64,000 nucleotides of DNA, from the NCBI GenBank assembly GCA_949752795.1, contig OX457064.1, forward strand, positions 38,870,368-38,934,367. The letters are read 5' to 3'. This DNA comes from Hyperoodon ampullatus. Its lineage: Eukaryota; Chordata; Mammalia; Artiodactyla; Ziphiidae. Shown in pieces: positions 36,545 to 48,780 of the stretch (the first letter of the stretch is position 1; each line of letters begins with the position of its first letter). The translations under genes were made by a program, and so were the position numbers. The notes beneath the pieces are model-generated. The model worked only from the letters and a program-made list of their open reading frames with translations. It was not told the origin of the DNA and did not search any database.

Positions 36545-37340
36545 AACCCAATTAAAAAATGGGCAGAAGACCTAAATAAACATTTCTCCAAAGACAACAT
36601 ACAGATGGCCAATAGCCACATGAAAAGATGCTCAACACTGCTAATTATTGGAGAAATGCAAAACAAAACTACAATGAGTTATCACCTCACACTGGTCAGA
36701 ATGGCCATCATCAAAAAATCTAAGAACAATAAATGCTGGAGAAGGTGTGGAGAAAAGGGAACCCTCCTACACTGTTGGTGGGAATGTAAATTGGTGCAGC
36801 CGCTATGGAGAACAGTATGGAGGTACCTTAAAAACTAAAAGTAGAGCTACCATAGGATCCAGCAATCCCACTCCTGGACATATATCTGGAGAAAACCATG
36901 GTTCAAAAGGATACATGCACTCCAATGTTCATTGCAGCACTGTTCACAATAGCCACGACATGGAAGCAACTTAAATGTCCATCGACAGATGAATGGATAA
37001 AGGTGTGGTGCATATATACAACAGAATATTACTCAGCCATTAAAAAAGAATGAAATAATGCCATTTGCAGCAACATGGATGGACCTGGAGATTATTATAC
37101 TAAGTGAAGTAAGTCAGAAAGAGAAAGACAAATATCATATGATATCACTTATTATGTGGAATCTAAAAACAATGATACAAATGAACTTATTTACAAAACA
37201 GAAATAGACTCACAGACTTAGATAATGAACTTATGGATACCAGGGGGCAAGAGAGAGAGGGAGGGATAGATTGGGAGTTTGGGATTGATATGTACACACT
37301 GCAATATTTAAAAGAGAAAATCAACAAGACCTACTGTCAA
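36545..37340 (+). mobile_element. L1 ORF2 end and partial 3' UTR
   Basis: A 5'-truncated L1 starts in ORF2 ('aaaaaatgggcagaag'). The frame at 36605-36838 keeps the C-terminal cysteine motif ([18 protein letters not shown]) and so reads as a recent copy. The 3' UTR is cut at about 37340, before the usual 'ctgtacacctgaaac' tail, so no poly(A) or TSD is present. Confidence 0.88.
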
Positions 37341-37364
37341 AACACATATATAAATAAATAATGC

Positions 37365-37555
37365 TCTAGGTAAAATACCTCATTTAATCTTACCTATATG
37401 GTAAGAATTATCCAGCTTTATAGTTGGAAACTGAGATTCAAAGAGGTTACATACTTTCCCAAACTCACACACAAAGACAGTAAATTACAGATCTTGAATT
37501 TGAACTGAGTTCTATTTGGCTGTAAAAACCACATGCTCTTTCCTAAGTAGTGCAG
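37365..37555 (-). mobile_element. MIR SINE relic, antisense
   Basis: The complement of MIR is seen as 'ggaaactgagattcaaagag', 'ggttacatactttccc' and 'cagatcttgaatttgaact'. It directly follows the truncated L1 tail. Confidence 0.75.
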
Positions 37556-37616
37556 AATCTATGACAGAGTTTGCCTTACTGAGATCAATAGATTACTAGC
37601 CTCAGAATCACCTGGG

Positions 37617-37800
37617 CTGCCTGTGGCATGTGGGCCCTAGATCTCGCAGGCTTCAGTAGTTGTAGTGTTCAGGCTCAGTAGTTGTGGAACATGGGCTTAA
37701 TTGCTCTGCGGCATGTGGTATCTTCCCGGATCAGGGCTCGAATCCGTGTCCCCTGCATTGGCAGGCGGATTCTTAACTACTGCCTCACCACGGAAGTCCC
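37617..37800 (-). mobile_element. CHR-1 type SINE, antisense, tail lost
   Basis: The complement of a CHR-1 SINE: 'gctctgcggcatgtgg', 'ggctcgaatccgtgtcc', 'gcattggcaggcggattc' and a right end 'caccacggaagtccc'. The A tail and the 3' part of the body are missing on the left, and no TSD is clear. Confidence 0.85.
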
Positions 37801-39267
37801 CACAGTTGGTATTTTTAAAAAATGAAATCATATTGGGTAGTAGTGAATAGTGATTATATTCTATATATATATAATCATTAAAATCAATACTCAGTAGCTG
37901 CAATCAAAGTGCTTTTCCAAATAACCAGCCAAGTAAGATGTAGAGTTGGATTTGAAATCCAATTTGTTCATTTCCAAGTTACATAAACACCTGTGCTCTT
38001 TCGGCTACCCCACAAAGCTCCCTTCTCCTCTCAGAAAAGAAGGGAGAGGAGACTCGTGTGAGTTGAAGTACTCAAGTATCTCTGTAGAAGTAGGAGAGAA
38101 TAAAACAATATTAAGTTGGACTTTGGATTTTTGAGCTCTGATAAATATCATTTCCCTGCAATAAATGTAAACAAACAAACAAATAAATAAGGCCATCCCA
38201 GGGCCAGAACAGAGCCAGTCATCATAGAATTAATTCTTCAGTAAGACACACCACAGCACATTTTCACTGAGCTACTGTGCGGGGAGAAAGGATTACCTTA
38301 GGATTCCTGGAATCTGGGCATGGTGAGATAAAACAGGACAATCCAGGTATGGGGGCACTTCAAAACACTGCTTCCAGCCACGTAGGGCAGCTGTAACTTC
38401 TGGACAACAATAGCAGGGGATGAAGCAGCCTGGCATGTGGATTGAGCAATGGGGTAAGGACTTTGGCAAGGGCACTAACAAATTCTGCAATAAGTGAATA
38501 CAGCTGAAAATTCAAGAAAATGATTCACATGGGCACAGGTAGAAAGGCGTGTTCAGGATTCCTAGGCTGGTCTATTGAGTCATCCACAAAATTTCCCACA
38601 AAACAGTTATTATCCTGGGGCCCTTTATTTTAGTAAGAGGCACAGAAATGTGTGGTGAAATCAGAGAATTTGGGAAATGATAAACACTTAACAACTTCCA
38701 AGAAACTTGAAGGATCATGGTATGCAAACTGAGTGTTTAGCAGGTAAGAAAACTGAGACCCAGTTGTCTAGAGTCACAAGGAGCCTCAGTGAGCACTTAG
38801 CCAAAAACTCGGGTCTCAGTTCTATTGGGTTCTTTGCTTGGTTCACAATGTTATTATTCTGGTCAGAGAATGGAGAATGGAATGTTCTTGCTTATTAAAT
38901 AAAAGTCATTAAGTGGTTAAAGCTAGGCCCATTCAATGACCATATCCCTAATTTTCAAAAGAATGAAACAAAGTCACACTGAATCTTAAAATTGCCTTGA
39001 ATAAAATGGAAATTGTTAGGATGTTGCAGGACATCCAGGCCACCTTTGAGATAATCATAGGTCCACAGTGGACTGTACACATCTTTCTCATGTAACGACT
39101 AATGGAATAAATTATTCTAATATTGCCATTTTTAAATACTTAGAAACTATTTCAATTTAACTCTTTTTGAAAAGAAGGTGAAATCTAAGTAATATTTCTC
39201 TGTGTATTTTGTCACTTCCTTCAGGTCTTTCAAATGTGATTTTTTCAGTGACATCCTCTTTGTTTTG
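37801..39267. other. Unassigned DNA
   Basis: No gene or repeat is recognised. A short inverted repeat (ctcccttct / agaagggag) lies near 38020-38050. A minor MIR-like piece may be present near 38740-38800. Confidence 0.42.
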
Positions 39268-39436
39268 GTTTTTATTTTAATTGAAGTATAGTTGATTTAC
39301 AATATTGTTTGTCTGAGGTATACAACATAGATTCAAAATTTTTATAGATTACATTCCATTTAAAGTTATAAAATGTTGGCTATATTCCTTGTGCTTTACA
39401 GTATAACCTTGTAGCTTATTTACTATATACAGTGAC
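39268..39436 (-). mobile_element. L1 3' UTR fragment, antisense
   Basis: This is the complement of the artiodactyl L1 3' UTR: 'attgaagtatagttgattt', 'acaatattgtttgtctgagg' (core 'gaggtatacaacatag') and 'ccttgtgctttacagtata'. It lacks the ORF2 part. Confidence 0.75.
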
Positions 39437-39477
39437 GTCTTTGAACACTTTAAAGCTGCAAACCACATGTCATACTA

Positions 39478-39690
39478 CCCACCCCTGAGGCACTTACTGT
39501 TCCCTCTGCACTTAATTTTGTCTCCAAGACAGTTAACACAACCTAACAAATGATAATTTACCCTTTGTTATCATTCCCTAACTAGAATAAAGGCTCTAGG
39601 AGAGCAGGAATTGCTTTGTATCCCCAACAGCAGAGTACCTAGCACATTATAGGTGCTTAGCAAATATTTGTTGAATGCATGAATGAATAT
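39478..39690 (+). mobile_element. L2 LINE 3' tail
   Basis: The conserved L2 end is readable: 'ctctaggagagcaggaattg', 'ttgtatccccaacagcag', 'gtacctagcacattatagg' and 'caaatatttgttgaatgca'. Confidence 0.8.
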
Positions 39691-41777
39691 AAAAATTCAA
39701 AAAATAAAATGTTTTAAAATGTCTATTACACATAGCCTGAAATTTAAAATAAGTATATTTGATATATCTTTTTAAAACTATACGGTCTTTTCCAGCTTCA
39801 TACAGACTGAACATTTGGAATCTAAATAAATTTTAGATAAATGTTGATCTAAATTTGATTTTTTTGCTTTTCTTCAGTATGTGTATTACAAAGTAAGGTA
39901 CGGGCTTTAATAAAAAACAAAGAAAACACCAAATGACAAATCTAAAAGAGCAATTTGATCTACTTTTTAGGCAGTTAGGTTTCATAACACTGGGTGATAT
40001 TAAACAAGTCCATCACGTGTTTGTTTAAAATTTGAGTTTTATTTCATTTTTTTCCTTCATGGATGTACAAGAGATTCTATTCCTCCTAAATGACATTATT
40101 AAACTTTTTAGAAATCATCAGATATTCTATATTAATTTAGCTCTTTCCTTGATGAAATTTGTTTTTCTTCTCTTTTAAAACATAAGAGGACACACTGAAC
40201 AATCTAGAACAATCTTGATATAGCCACTCTGTGTGAATCTGTATAGAAATTGCATTTAAAAACAATGATGATAACTATCTGTAACATTGTGAAAATTAAC
40301 CAGGGGTGCATTCTGTGCCCTCCTAGTCAGCATGATACAGGTCTCATGGCATGTTTCTCAGTTTGCCTCAACCCTAACCCAGAAACTCTGTGCCAGCTTT
40401 ATTGTCCAGCTGTGTGTTCTCAAAAAACTCATTTTAAAACATCTCAGCTACAAAACACAGCTAAACAAAACATCTCCTATGAATCCTGCCAGACTCTGAA
40501 TCATCTAATGTACATGAGTTAAAACATAGATCTGGGAGCCCAGGATATTTTAATGTCAACTGGTGGAGGCGATGGAGTTGGGGTAGGGTGGGAGTTGCTC
40601 CTCTTGTCTCCTCCCCAGCCCTTCATTTCTTTGACTATTTGTTAAGATCAACGGTGTTCCTTAGAGCTGGTGTTGTTTTATCCCTATAGGGTGTTTTGGG
40701 GGCTTTCAGCTGATGCCAATGTAGAAATATAGCAGGCAGATTTCTTAGCATTTTCTATGAAGAAATATATATACATATGTCATTTAAGAAGTTCCTGCAA
40801 ATTGAATTCATTCTTAGAGCAAAATCTAACTAACATAAGTTACCCTTAATAGTGGTTCTAGAAATAAAAACATAATTCCCCTCATTCTAATAATTTAGAG
40901 AGTGAGCTGGAAATTCAGCTGGGGAGAATTATATCCTCATCCAAAGTCTGAACTCAAGAAATGGACTCACTATATAATTGTTTAATTAATCTTATTTTAA
41001 CCATCATTCTTCTCAGAAAGCATTTCAAATGAATAAAGAATCATGTACAAAAGATCTCATAAAGTGGCTGAATGAAAAACCTATGCTGCTAGAAAAATAC
41101 TGACAAGAGATGTGGAAGTTTTAATAGACATTATTCCTACAAACCCATTGGTTATATGTAAATCATTAAATAGATTTAAAAATACAGAATTAATCTATAA
41201 TTTTAGTCCCTCTGCCAAAATGAACTTTTTACTTAGATTTCATTTTTAATAAGGGGGGGATTTGATCTGAAAAGAGTCTTACTGACAAAGAGTGCCTGTC
41301 ACTTATGATAACATCAGTGGAAAGAGTCCCTCTCTGCCTATTTGCTTAGTTCTAGAAACTGCTGAAAGACAGTGATGGCAGTTGTGGTCACCAAAATAGC
41401 CCTTCTTGTGGATAAGGTGCATTTTTCTTTCTGGGTCCTTGGATTTCAGTGGACCTTTGTACTGGTGAGCTTAGTTGACACCAGGGTTGCAGAACCACCA
41501 ATGCAACAAAGGCTGAACAGGGAACATTAGATGGTGTGTACCTAACAGTGATGCCCTTTGTTAATAGCCTACCTTGGTCAAAAAAAAGGGGGGGGATTCC
41601 TTTTGGTCTGAGTATGATTTTCCTGTATTTTTCCTCACTGTAACAATAAGCAGGGCTGCTCTTTGGGATGATTAAGCATCCTTTGGAGTGATCATGCATG
41701 GGTAGAAAGACACTGTCATAAAAGGTGAAATGCAGGCCCCAAATCACTGATTTTTATTATTATAAAGAACATAATCT
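39691..41777. other. Unassigned DNA
   Basis: About 2 kb without recognised repeat. It contains the longest open frame outside known transposons, 119 codons on the minus strand (41388-41747), described as a finding. No gene is called. Confidence 0.4.
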
Positions 41778-41833
41778 AAAGTCTCCTGAATGGTCTACTT
41801 ATACAATCATAACATCATAAAAAAGAATTTTAT
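41778..41833 (+). repeat. Left copy of a 56-bp direct repeat flanking an L1
   Basis: This copy matches 42841-42896 without gaps. I count 8 mismatches in 56 positions, most of them in the middle. The two copies lie exactly at the L1 edges, so they act as a target-site duplication. Confidence 0.88.
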
Positions 41834-42840
41834 TTCCAAAATATACAAACAGCTCAGGCAGCTCAATATCAAAAAAACAAACAAACCAATCAAAAATGGG
41901 CAGAAGATCTAAATAGACATTTCTCCAAAAAAGACATACAGATGGTCAAAAGGCACATGAAAAGATGCTCAACATCACTAATAATTAGAAAAATGCAAAT
42001 CAAAACTACAATGAGTTATCACTTCACACTAGTCAGAATGGCCATCATGAAAAAGTCTACAAACAATAAATGCTGGAGAGGGTGTGGAGAAAAAGGAACA
42101 CTCCTACAGTGTTGGTAGGAATGTAAATTGGTACAACCACTATGGAGAACAGTATGTAGGGTCCTTAAAAAACTAAAAATAGAACTACCATATGATCCAG
42201 CAATCCCACTCCTGGGCATATATCTGGAGAAAACCCTAATTTGAAAAGATACATGCACCCCATTGTTCATTTCAGCATTATTTATGATAGCCAGGACATG
42301 GAAGCAACCAAAATGTCTATTGACAGAGGAACGGATAAAGAAGATGTGGTACATATTTACAATGCAGTATTACACAGCCATAAAAAAGAATGAAATAATG
42401 CCATTTGCAGCAACATGCGTGGAACTAGAGATTATCTGGCTGAGTGAAGTAAGTCAGACAGAGAAAGACAAATATGATATCACTTAGATGTGGAATCTAA
42501 AAAAAAATGATACAAATGAACTTATTTACAAAACAGAAATAGACTGACAGACTTCAAAAACAAATTTATGGTTACCAAAGGGGAAAGGTCGGGGGGGGGG
42601 AACAAATTAGTAGTTTGGGATTAACATATACACACTACTATACATAAAATAGATAATCAATAAGGACCCACTGTATAGCACAGGGAACTCTATTCAATAT
42701 TCTGTAATAACCTGTATGAGAAAAGAATCTGAAAAAGAATGGATATATGTATATATATAACTGAATCACTTTGCTGTACACCTGAAACTAACACAACATT
42801 GTAAATCAACTATACTCCAATATAAACTAAAAAATTTTTT
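41834..42840 (+). mobile_element. 5'-truncated L1 with very long TSD
   Basis: The copy starts in ORF2 ('ccaaaatatacaaacagctc') and includes the ORF2 C-terminal region, the 3' UTR with a G10 tract at 42591-42600, and the end 'ctgtacacctgaaac' to 'aaaaaattttttt'. It is complete at the 3' end. The two flanks are a 56-bp direct repeat (41778-41833 and 42841-42896). Confidence 0.93.
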
Positions 42841-42896
42841 AAAGTCTCCTGAATGATCTAGCTATAAAATTATATCGTCATAAAAAAGAACTTTAT
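42841..42896 (+). repeat. Right copy of a 56-bp direct repeat flanking an L1
   Basis: It begins immediately after the L1 tail with 'aaagtctcctgaatg' and ends 'aaaaaagaactttat'. It is the partner of 41778-41833. Confidence 0.88.
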
Positions 42897-43009
42897 AAAT
42901 ATTTATGCCAGGTTTTTCATTTTCTTCTCCTATTGTACTAGCTACATTCTTTTATGAAGCTCAATAAGAGAGACTAATTTTACTGTATATGTGGCAAATA
43001 CAAGATTAG

Positions 43010-43140
43010 GTTTATACATGCTCAGTGGACATAAGAAAAATGTATATTCTCTGTTTGAAGTGTGTAGGCTGTATCAAACTTATTGATTGTACTGGTAAAT
43101 TTCATGATAGCCTTTCTTATTGTTTATTTACTGATGTGTC
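43010..43140 (-). mobile_element. Old L1 fragment, antisense, possible 5' inversion
   Basis: The plus strand reads like the complement of L1 ORF2 between endonuclease and RT ('agaaaaatgtatattctctg', 'aaacttattgattgtactgg'). It is followed directly by a sense L1 piece, the usual look of an L1 with inverted 5' part. Confidence 0.45.
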
Positions 43141-43440
43141 CATTTAAGAAGAATTATTAAAATCATTCAATAAGATTCCAGGATATAAAATGAATATATA
43201 TAATGGATAATTTAAAATGTAATATAATAAAACAATAACAACACTTTATGTTTAAAAATTTTTACCAAAATACATAAAACAAGATGAGAATAAACTGAAA
43301 GCACACCATGTTTTTGAATGGGAAATTTAATATTATTAAAGATTCTATTTTCTCCAAACTAAATGTATCAATTTAATGTTATTTCAATTAGATTGGTAGG
43401 TTTTCTTTTCTAAATTAATAAGATCTATTTGATTAAAGTA
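43141..43440 (+). mobile_element. Old L1 ORF2 fragment, sense
   Basis: The sequence 'ttcaataagattccaggat' and 'tttttgaatgggaaatttaa' followed by 'tccaaactaaatgtatcaat' matches the post-RT part of L1 ORF2. No 3' UTR is present. Confidence 0.5.
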
Positions 43441-46400
43441 ATTCAGTCACTGATCCTTGGTATATTATTTCTCAGTTGCAAATGGCAGATGACACTTTTA
43501 ATGTGTTTTTAAATCTCACTTTATAAACAATGTATTAGGAGGCCTTTGATGGAGATCACAGACATACATGCTCAGGACAAAAAGAGAAAGGAAAGGACAG
43601 GAAAAGTAGTGTTATATACTACATAGATACACCCAAACTATAGACACCTATTGAACTGTACCCCAAATTTCCCCTTGCTCTAATACTGGGATACAGAATT
43701 GGGGCCACACATGTACACTTCAAACCCCTTACATGATTAATTTTTCTCCAGGTAACTCCTGATCTCTTAGATCAATATATTTCAATTAGGTTTATCCCAC
43801 AGTCATACCCCATTTCTGAATCCTGAACTGAGTACAACTGAGCCTTAAAGAGGATCACCAGGTACAGTGATTCATTTGATAAATCATTTATGACCCTTTT
43901 TGGTGGTGAGTTAAAGCTGACCTTAGATAAGCTGCTCAAGAGCAGTAAAGACTGGTTAACAATGTGCTTCTACCCCATCCTTTCCAAGTCTAATAAAAGG
44001 CCTGTGGTCTTACTAAAGAAAATGCAGTACTGCATAAAGTCTATGCAAACCACATTTTATGAATGACAGAAAAAAAAAAAAGAAGAAAATAGCACATTTT
44101 GAATAATTGAAAGTAAAACAAGAAAGATACAAAAGCAAATACTTTATAAACAACATGATGGAATATTTCAGGAGTCTGGAAAAGGAGAAAGGGTGAGTCT
44201 AAAATAATTTTGGTATGCAGTTTAGAGGTCCATTAAAAAAAAAAAAAGGTAGTTACAAAAGTGTTCCCTTTCAATGAGAGTTCAGATCCCATTTCAAAAC
44301 GTACACATTACTCGGGTAAAATAAAGATCATCAGAAACTATACTTGAGCTTAAAGCTCTACGGAGAACAATATAATATTAATTTACCCAACACATAAATT
44401 TCTAAATATGTGCATATAATTTGCTTTTGAGCGCTAAATAAGAAGGATAATGAGAATGGGTAGACGGCCAATAGAAGTCAGTGTTTAATATCTTCACTGT
44501 GTAGATGCAGACGCTGATTTGACCGACTGTCCTTGCTGGAGTGGGAGGAAACAAGGAGTGGAGAGGGTTTTCGTGGCCTGCACTCCCGAGCATCCCATTT
44601 CTGTCTGGTTTGGTGCATGAAAAGAATCACGGAAAGAGAACAGGAAGGGAAGTGGATTTCTTTAGTCTCCTGAGTTCTTCAGTTTAGAGCAGAGGCAGAG
44701 GAAAGATGTGATAAAGTTTCGTCACTCAGCGTTTACCTCTGCTCAACAGCCCACTAGAGCCCTGAAAGCCCTGCTTGCATTCCTGCCATCGAGACGCTTA
44801 ATACAAATTGCGAGGCTTGGTCCCACAGTCAGTGCAGACCAAAGAGAGATGCTCAGCTAAGACTTCTGACAAGAAAAGGCAGCTACAGCTTTTCCCTCAA
44901 ATTAAAGAAAAATGAGGGAGGATGTTTGGAAAGATAATTGTTCCTGTTTTCCATTTGGATATGTTTGCTTCAAAAATGACTGCAAATACTGTCTCTTATT
45001 TTATGTCTAGTCTGGAGCAACTGGGCACTTCAGATATTGATTAGCATTTTTACAATGAGGTGCTTTCTAGAATACGTGACCTCATCATTGGTGCCAGCTG
45101 GAAAGGCACTGCTGCCAGGACCACCATGTATGATGGCTCAGGGCAAGAGCAGGCACAGGCCCACCGCATGGGGGCGCAAAGTGCAGCCACCTTTTCTAGC
45201 CAGCTCCAACAGAGCGCTTTAAATGTTAGTGAATTTTACCTCCGAATTCTCATTTCTGGCTCCTCTTGAAAAAAATCTGAAGACTAGGCAACCCTAAGCC
45301 TCCCTTCATCCTTGATGAAACAGACTACAGCTTCTCAGTGGCTGCCTCTCTAGTGAGGCCATGTTCCACTATCCTCACCAGTAAGCAAGGCCTCACCTTC
45401 AGTCCACTTCACCCCATCTGGCCCTATAAGAATTTGAATTTGCAAAATGAAACTCTGACATATCTAATGTGCTATATGTAACACTAGATCGTATTACAGG
45501 TTCTACCTCTATGGACTCCACCTCTGAGTGAATGTCAAGTCATTCCTTCATCAGCAAGCACTTGTTGAATGAATACGCTACATTGCCTTTATTTAACCGA
45601 TGGAAACACTCAATGGTACTTCCTCTGTGATCCACAAGATGCAGCGATTACACTATAAACTTGTAAAAAACAGAAGACCAAAAGCCTTGTCTGAGCTCTC
45701 ACGGCAATTACAGTACAAACCACATTAGTTATTTAGCTCTTAATCATAAACTATTTCATGTGTTTTTTCCCCCTCTTTATGTATATTTATCTTGTCTCCC
45801 CAATAAAAGTGCAGCTCATCAAAGATCAGGCTGTTTGTCTTTTATGTCTTTACAATCCCCCATGCTGTTTCATACGCAGTAATAATGCAATAAGTGCACA
45901 CTTGTTTATTTAAAACGTGATATGAAGCAGAAGCTTCCCAGTACCCTTCAACAGTCATGATGTTGTAATATCTGAGACCATCTGCCTCTGCCCTCTCTTC
46001 CTTTATAGGAATAATCCCAGGCTGAATCACACAAAGCAATGCCAACTAATTTTTCTAGATGTGCCTTCTATTGGCTTCTTTACCTCAAATCACACAGAAG
46101 GCTCCTTTGAAGCAGGTCCTGCCAGAGACTTGATAGTGATCAGGGCTGTGATCACAGTGAGTATGCAGCCCTGGAACCCAGCACTGGTTACTGGCACTTA
46201 CATGTTCACACCAGGCCCTGCCAAACCACATGTGCTCCAGGCCAAGAAGCTTCCCCTCAAACACAGTGCTGGCTGGCCGGCTGCTCACTCAAGTAGATGA
46301 ATCAAGAGCCCTAAAGGCAAGTCATAAACTCCTTTCTTCTTGGCATAGACTGTAGACCAGCAGGGTCCAAATTGATTCCACAAACATAGATAATTATCTA

Positions 46401-47219
46401 AAGTGAATGCACCCAGACTCTTACTGTAAAAGGAGCCATTAATAGATCAAGGTAGGCTGGGTGGAAATGGAAATCTTACTGTGAGTTCAGTGGGTTTAGG
46501 CAATATGCCTCCCTGGTACCATAAATATGACATGATGAGGTGGGCAAGTGGGTCTCAGAAATTTGGAATTTTTCCTGATATTTTCTTTATTTTTGCCTCA
46601 TCTTGTGGCATAAAGCAACTGAGGAATAACTGTTGGATGAACTGTTTACATCGTCACAAATAGTTAACGAGACTTAAATGGGATCTAAATCTTCCTACCA
46701 GAAAAAAGAATGGTCAGCTTTAGAAAAGGCAAATAAATGGCTGCTGGTGAAAAAAATCGTAACTACATTCATACATAATTTAGAACAAGATGATTTTAAA
46801 ATCAAAATGTTATCGTTTTACCATAAGTGAAAACAAGGAAGATTATACTTGACATTCTCCCTTACTGCATAGATCTATTGTATTATGGAGTTTCTGATGG
46901 GATGTTAGCAATGATGTTTTAATGTGGTTTGATCATATCAGATTATCATATGAAGCGATAATCAGTTTAGTAGGTCAGGAATTAATAGACCAAAGGAGGA
47001 AATGTCTATGTGGACCTGGTTCCCATCATTTCTTTGCCCTGCTTGACCCACCAGTGGAAATTCTTTTATGGTTCTATAAGGTAGCTTATGGATAGAAAAG
47101 AAACAGGAAGAAAGGACCAGACCTCACATGCAATTGCATCCCCTGGGTTATAAGGAATGCTAAACAGCATTTGTTAATAGTAGGAATACTATTCTTTAAT
47201 TTCCTACAAAACTGCTTCT
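43441..47219. other. Unassigned DNA, locally GC-richer near 44.5-45.3 kb
   Basis: This is the longest repeat-poor stretch (3.8 kb). The part at about 44450-45250 has more CpG and GC than its surroundings and a CCAAT-like 'gacggccaatag' at about 44463. A possible L2 scrap lies near 45770-45850. Frames at 45037-45269 and 46061-46300 are not recognised. No exon is called. Confidence 0.4.
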
Positions 47220-47480
47220 TGACCTCAGCCCAAATTCTGCCTCCTTCCAGGAGCCTCCTTTCATCATCCCTTCTAAACTTTGCTCCTCCATTCACCCCAT
47301 TCTTGCTCCTAGTTTAACCTATTTTATTATCTCCTTAGCACTTACATTCTGAAGTAACCTATATTTTTTTACTTGTCTATTTTCTGTCATTCCAAGACAG
47401 TAGAAACATCTTCTGCCATATTAACTACATAGAAGGTGCTCAATAAATATTTGCTAAAAAATTAATGAACAAATGAACAT
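47220..47480 (+). mobile_element. L2 LINE 3' relic
   Basis: L2-like order is kept: 'ctgcctccttccaggagcc', 'tatctccttagcacttac', 'ttccaagacagtagaaac' and the tail 'ggtgctcaataaatatttg'. Confidence 0.7.
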
Positions 47481-47649
47481 TTAATATTTTCAAATTATCA
47501 AAGCGACCATAACAAAATGTAAAGACAGGTTCTTTATTTCCAAGGATATATGCCTGAAGTATTTTTGAGCATCAGCCCACCCCTGATTCCATTTCTGAAC
47601 ATTGCTCCATTTCTTAGCTACCCCATCCCAAACAAGGGATGTTGTGGGG

Positions 47650-48165
47650 GAGGGAGACATGGGAGGTTCAGGGTAAGTTTGAAGTAAGGGATACCAGTGT
47701 GTCTTTCACAGCGTTTTTTTTTCTATTTGGTAACAAAAAAGCAGAAGTTAGATATTTTGTTTTGTTGATGCAGAAAACTACTGATGACCTCAGCTAAAAG
47801 ACTACATTCTTCAGACTCCCTTGAGAGAGCTGCCAAGCGGAAGTCATTGTTTCTTCCAGGAATGCCCTCTGCAGTAGGTTGACTCAGCTTGGAAGGGGGC
47901 ACTTTAACCCTTTCCACCTTCGTCTTCTTTGTTCCACAGAAAAGACAGATATAATGGCTAGAACTCACATGTGCAGTGTTAAGGATAGAGACCACAAAAA
48001 TAAGGGTGATGAGAGACAGGGGTCTGGCCCACTGATGACATCATGAGACCACCATGCTAGCCCTAGATTATTGCTACCTCTGAAATGTTTTTGAGAGAGA
48101 AAAATAATTTTTTTCTGCCACCATTATTTAGTTGTTTTTCCTATCCTGTTGAGCCAAATCTACCT
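47650..48165 (+). mobile_element. Possible MLT1-type LTR, sense
   Basis: The 3' half resembles an MLT1 LTR end ('gatgacatcatgagacc', 'gagagaaaaataattttttt' with core 'gagagaaaaataat'). The 5' half is poorly matched. A 90-codon minus-strand frame (47723-47995) crosses it and is not a gene. Confidence 0.45.
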
Positions 48166-48224
48166 TATCAATACATCATTTAAAAGGTTAAAACTAAATA
48201 ATTAAAATTATCAGTTGAGTCCAA

Positions 48225-48562
48225 ACTGCCATGTTAAATTGGCCCACCATAGCCACGGGTTCTGCATGCATGGATTCAACTGCAGATCAAACATACAGAA
48301 AATAAATTCCAGGAAGTTCCAAGAAGCAAAACTTGAATTTCTCATGCACAAGCAACTATTTACATAGCATTTACATTGTATTAGGTATTGTAAATAATCT
48401 AGAGATGATTTAAAATATACAGGAGGATGTATGTAGGTTATATGCAAATATCATTTTATATAAGGAACTTGAGCATTCGTAGATTTTGGTAGGCAAGCCA
48501 GGGTGGGGGAGTGATGGGTTGTTCCCGGAACCAAACCCTCGCAGATACTGAGGGACAACTAT
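48225..48562 (-). mobile_element. Tigger-like non-autonomous DNA element (MITE)
   Basis: It carries the landmark blocks 'gccacgggttctgcatgc', 'aactatttacatagcattta', 'tctagagatgatttaaa' and 'ggttatatgcaaatatc', and the end 'gatactgagggacaact'. This terminus is typical of pogo/Tigger MITEs. No transposase is encoded. Subfamily is not resolved and the left terminal repeat is decayed. Confidence 0.75.
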
Positions 48563-48599
48563 ATCCATGTACCATATACTTTTTCACAAAGTTTTCAAC

Positions 48600-48780
48600 A
48601 TGCTTACCTCATTTGTCATTTTCATCCTTAAAATATACCACTTAATTAAGCATACCCATTTAACAGAGGAGAAAATAAGACTAAGGAGGTTAAGTCACTA
48701 ATACAAGGTTCCCAGCTGGTAAATTAGAGCACAAATCATCTGAATTTTAGCCCAGAGCTGTTTCCAGTAGAGTATGCTGC
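48600..48780 (-). mobile_element. MIR SINE relic, antisense
   Basis: The complement of MIR is seen as 'aacagaggagaaaataagac', 'gaggttaagtcactaatac' and 'ccagagctgtttccag'. Confidence 0.7.

Noticed and set aside
41834..42840. Processed pseudogene of a host mRNA
   Set aside because: The TSD and A-rich end suggested a processed copy, but the body is L1 ORF2 end plus L1 3' UTR.
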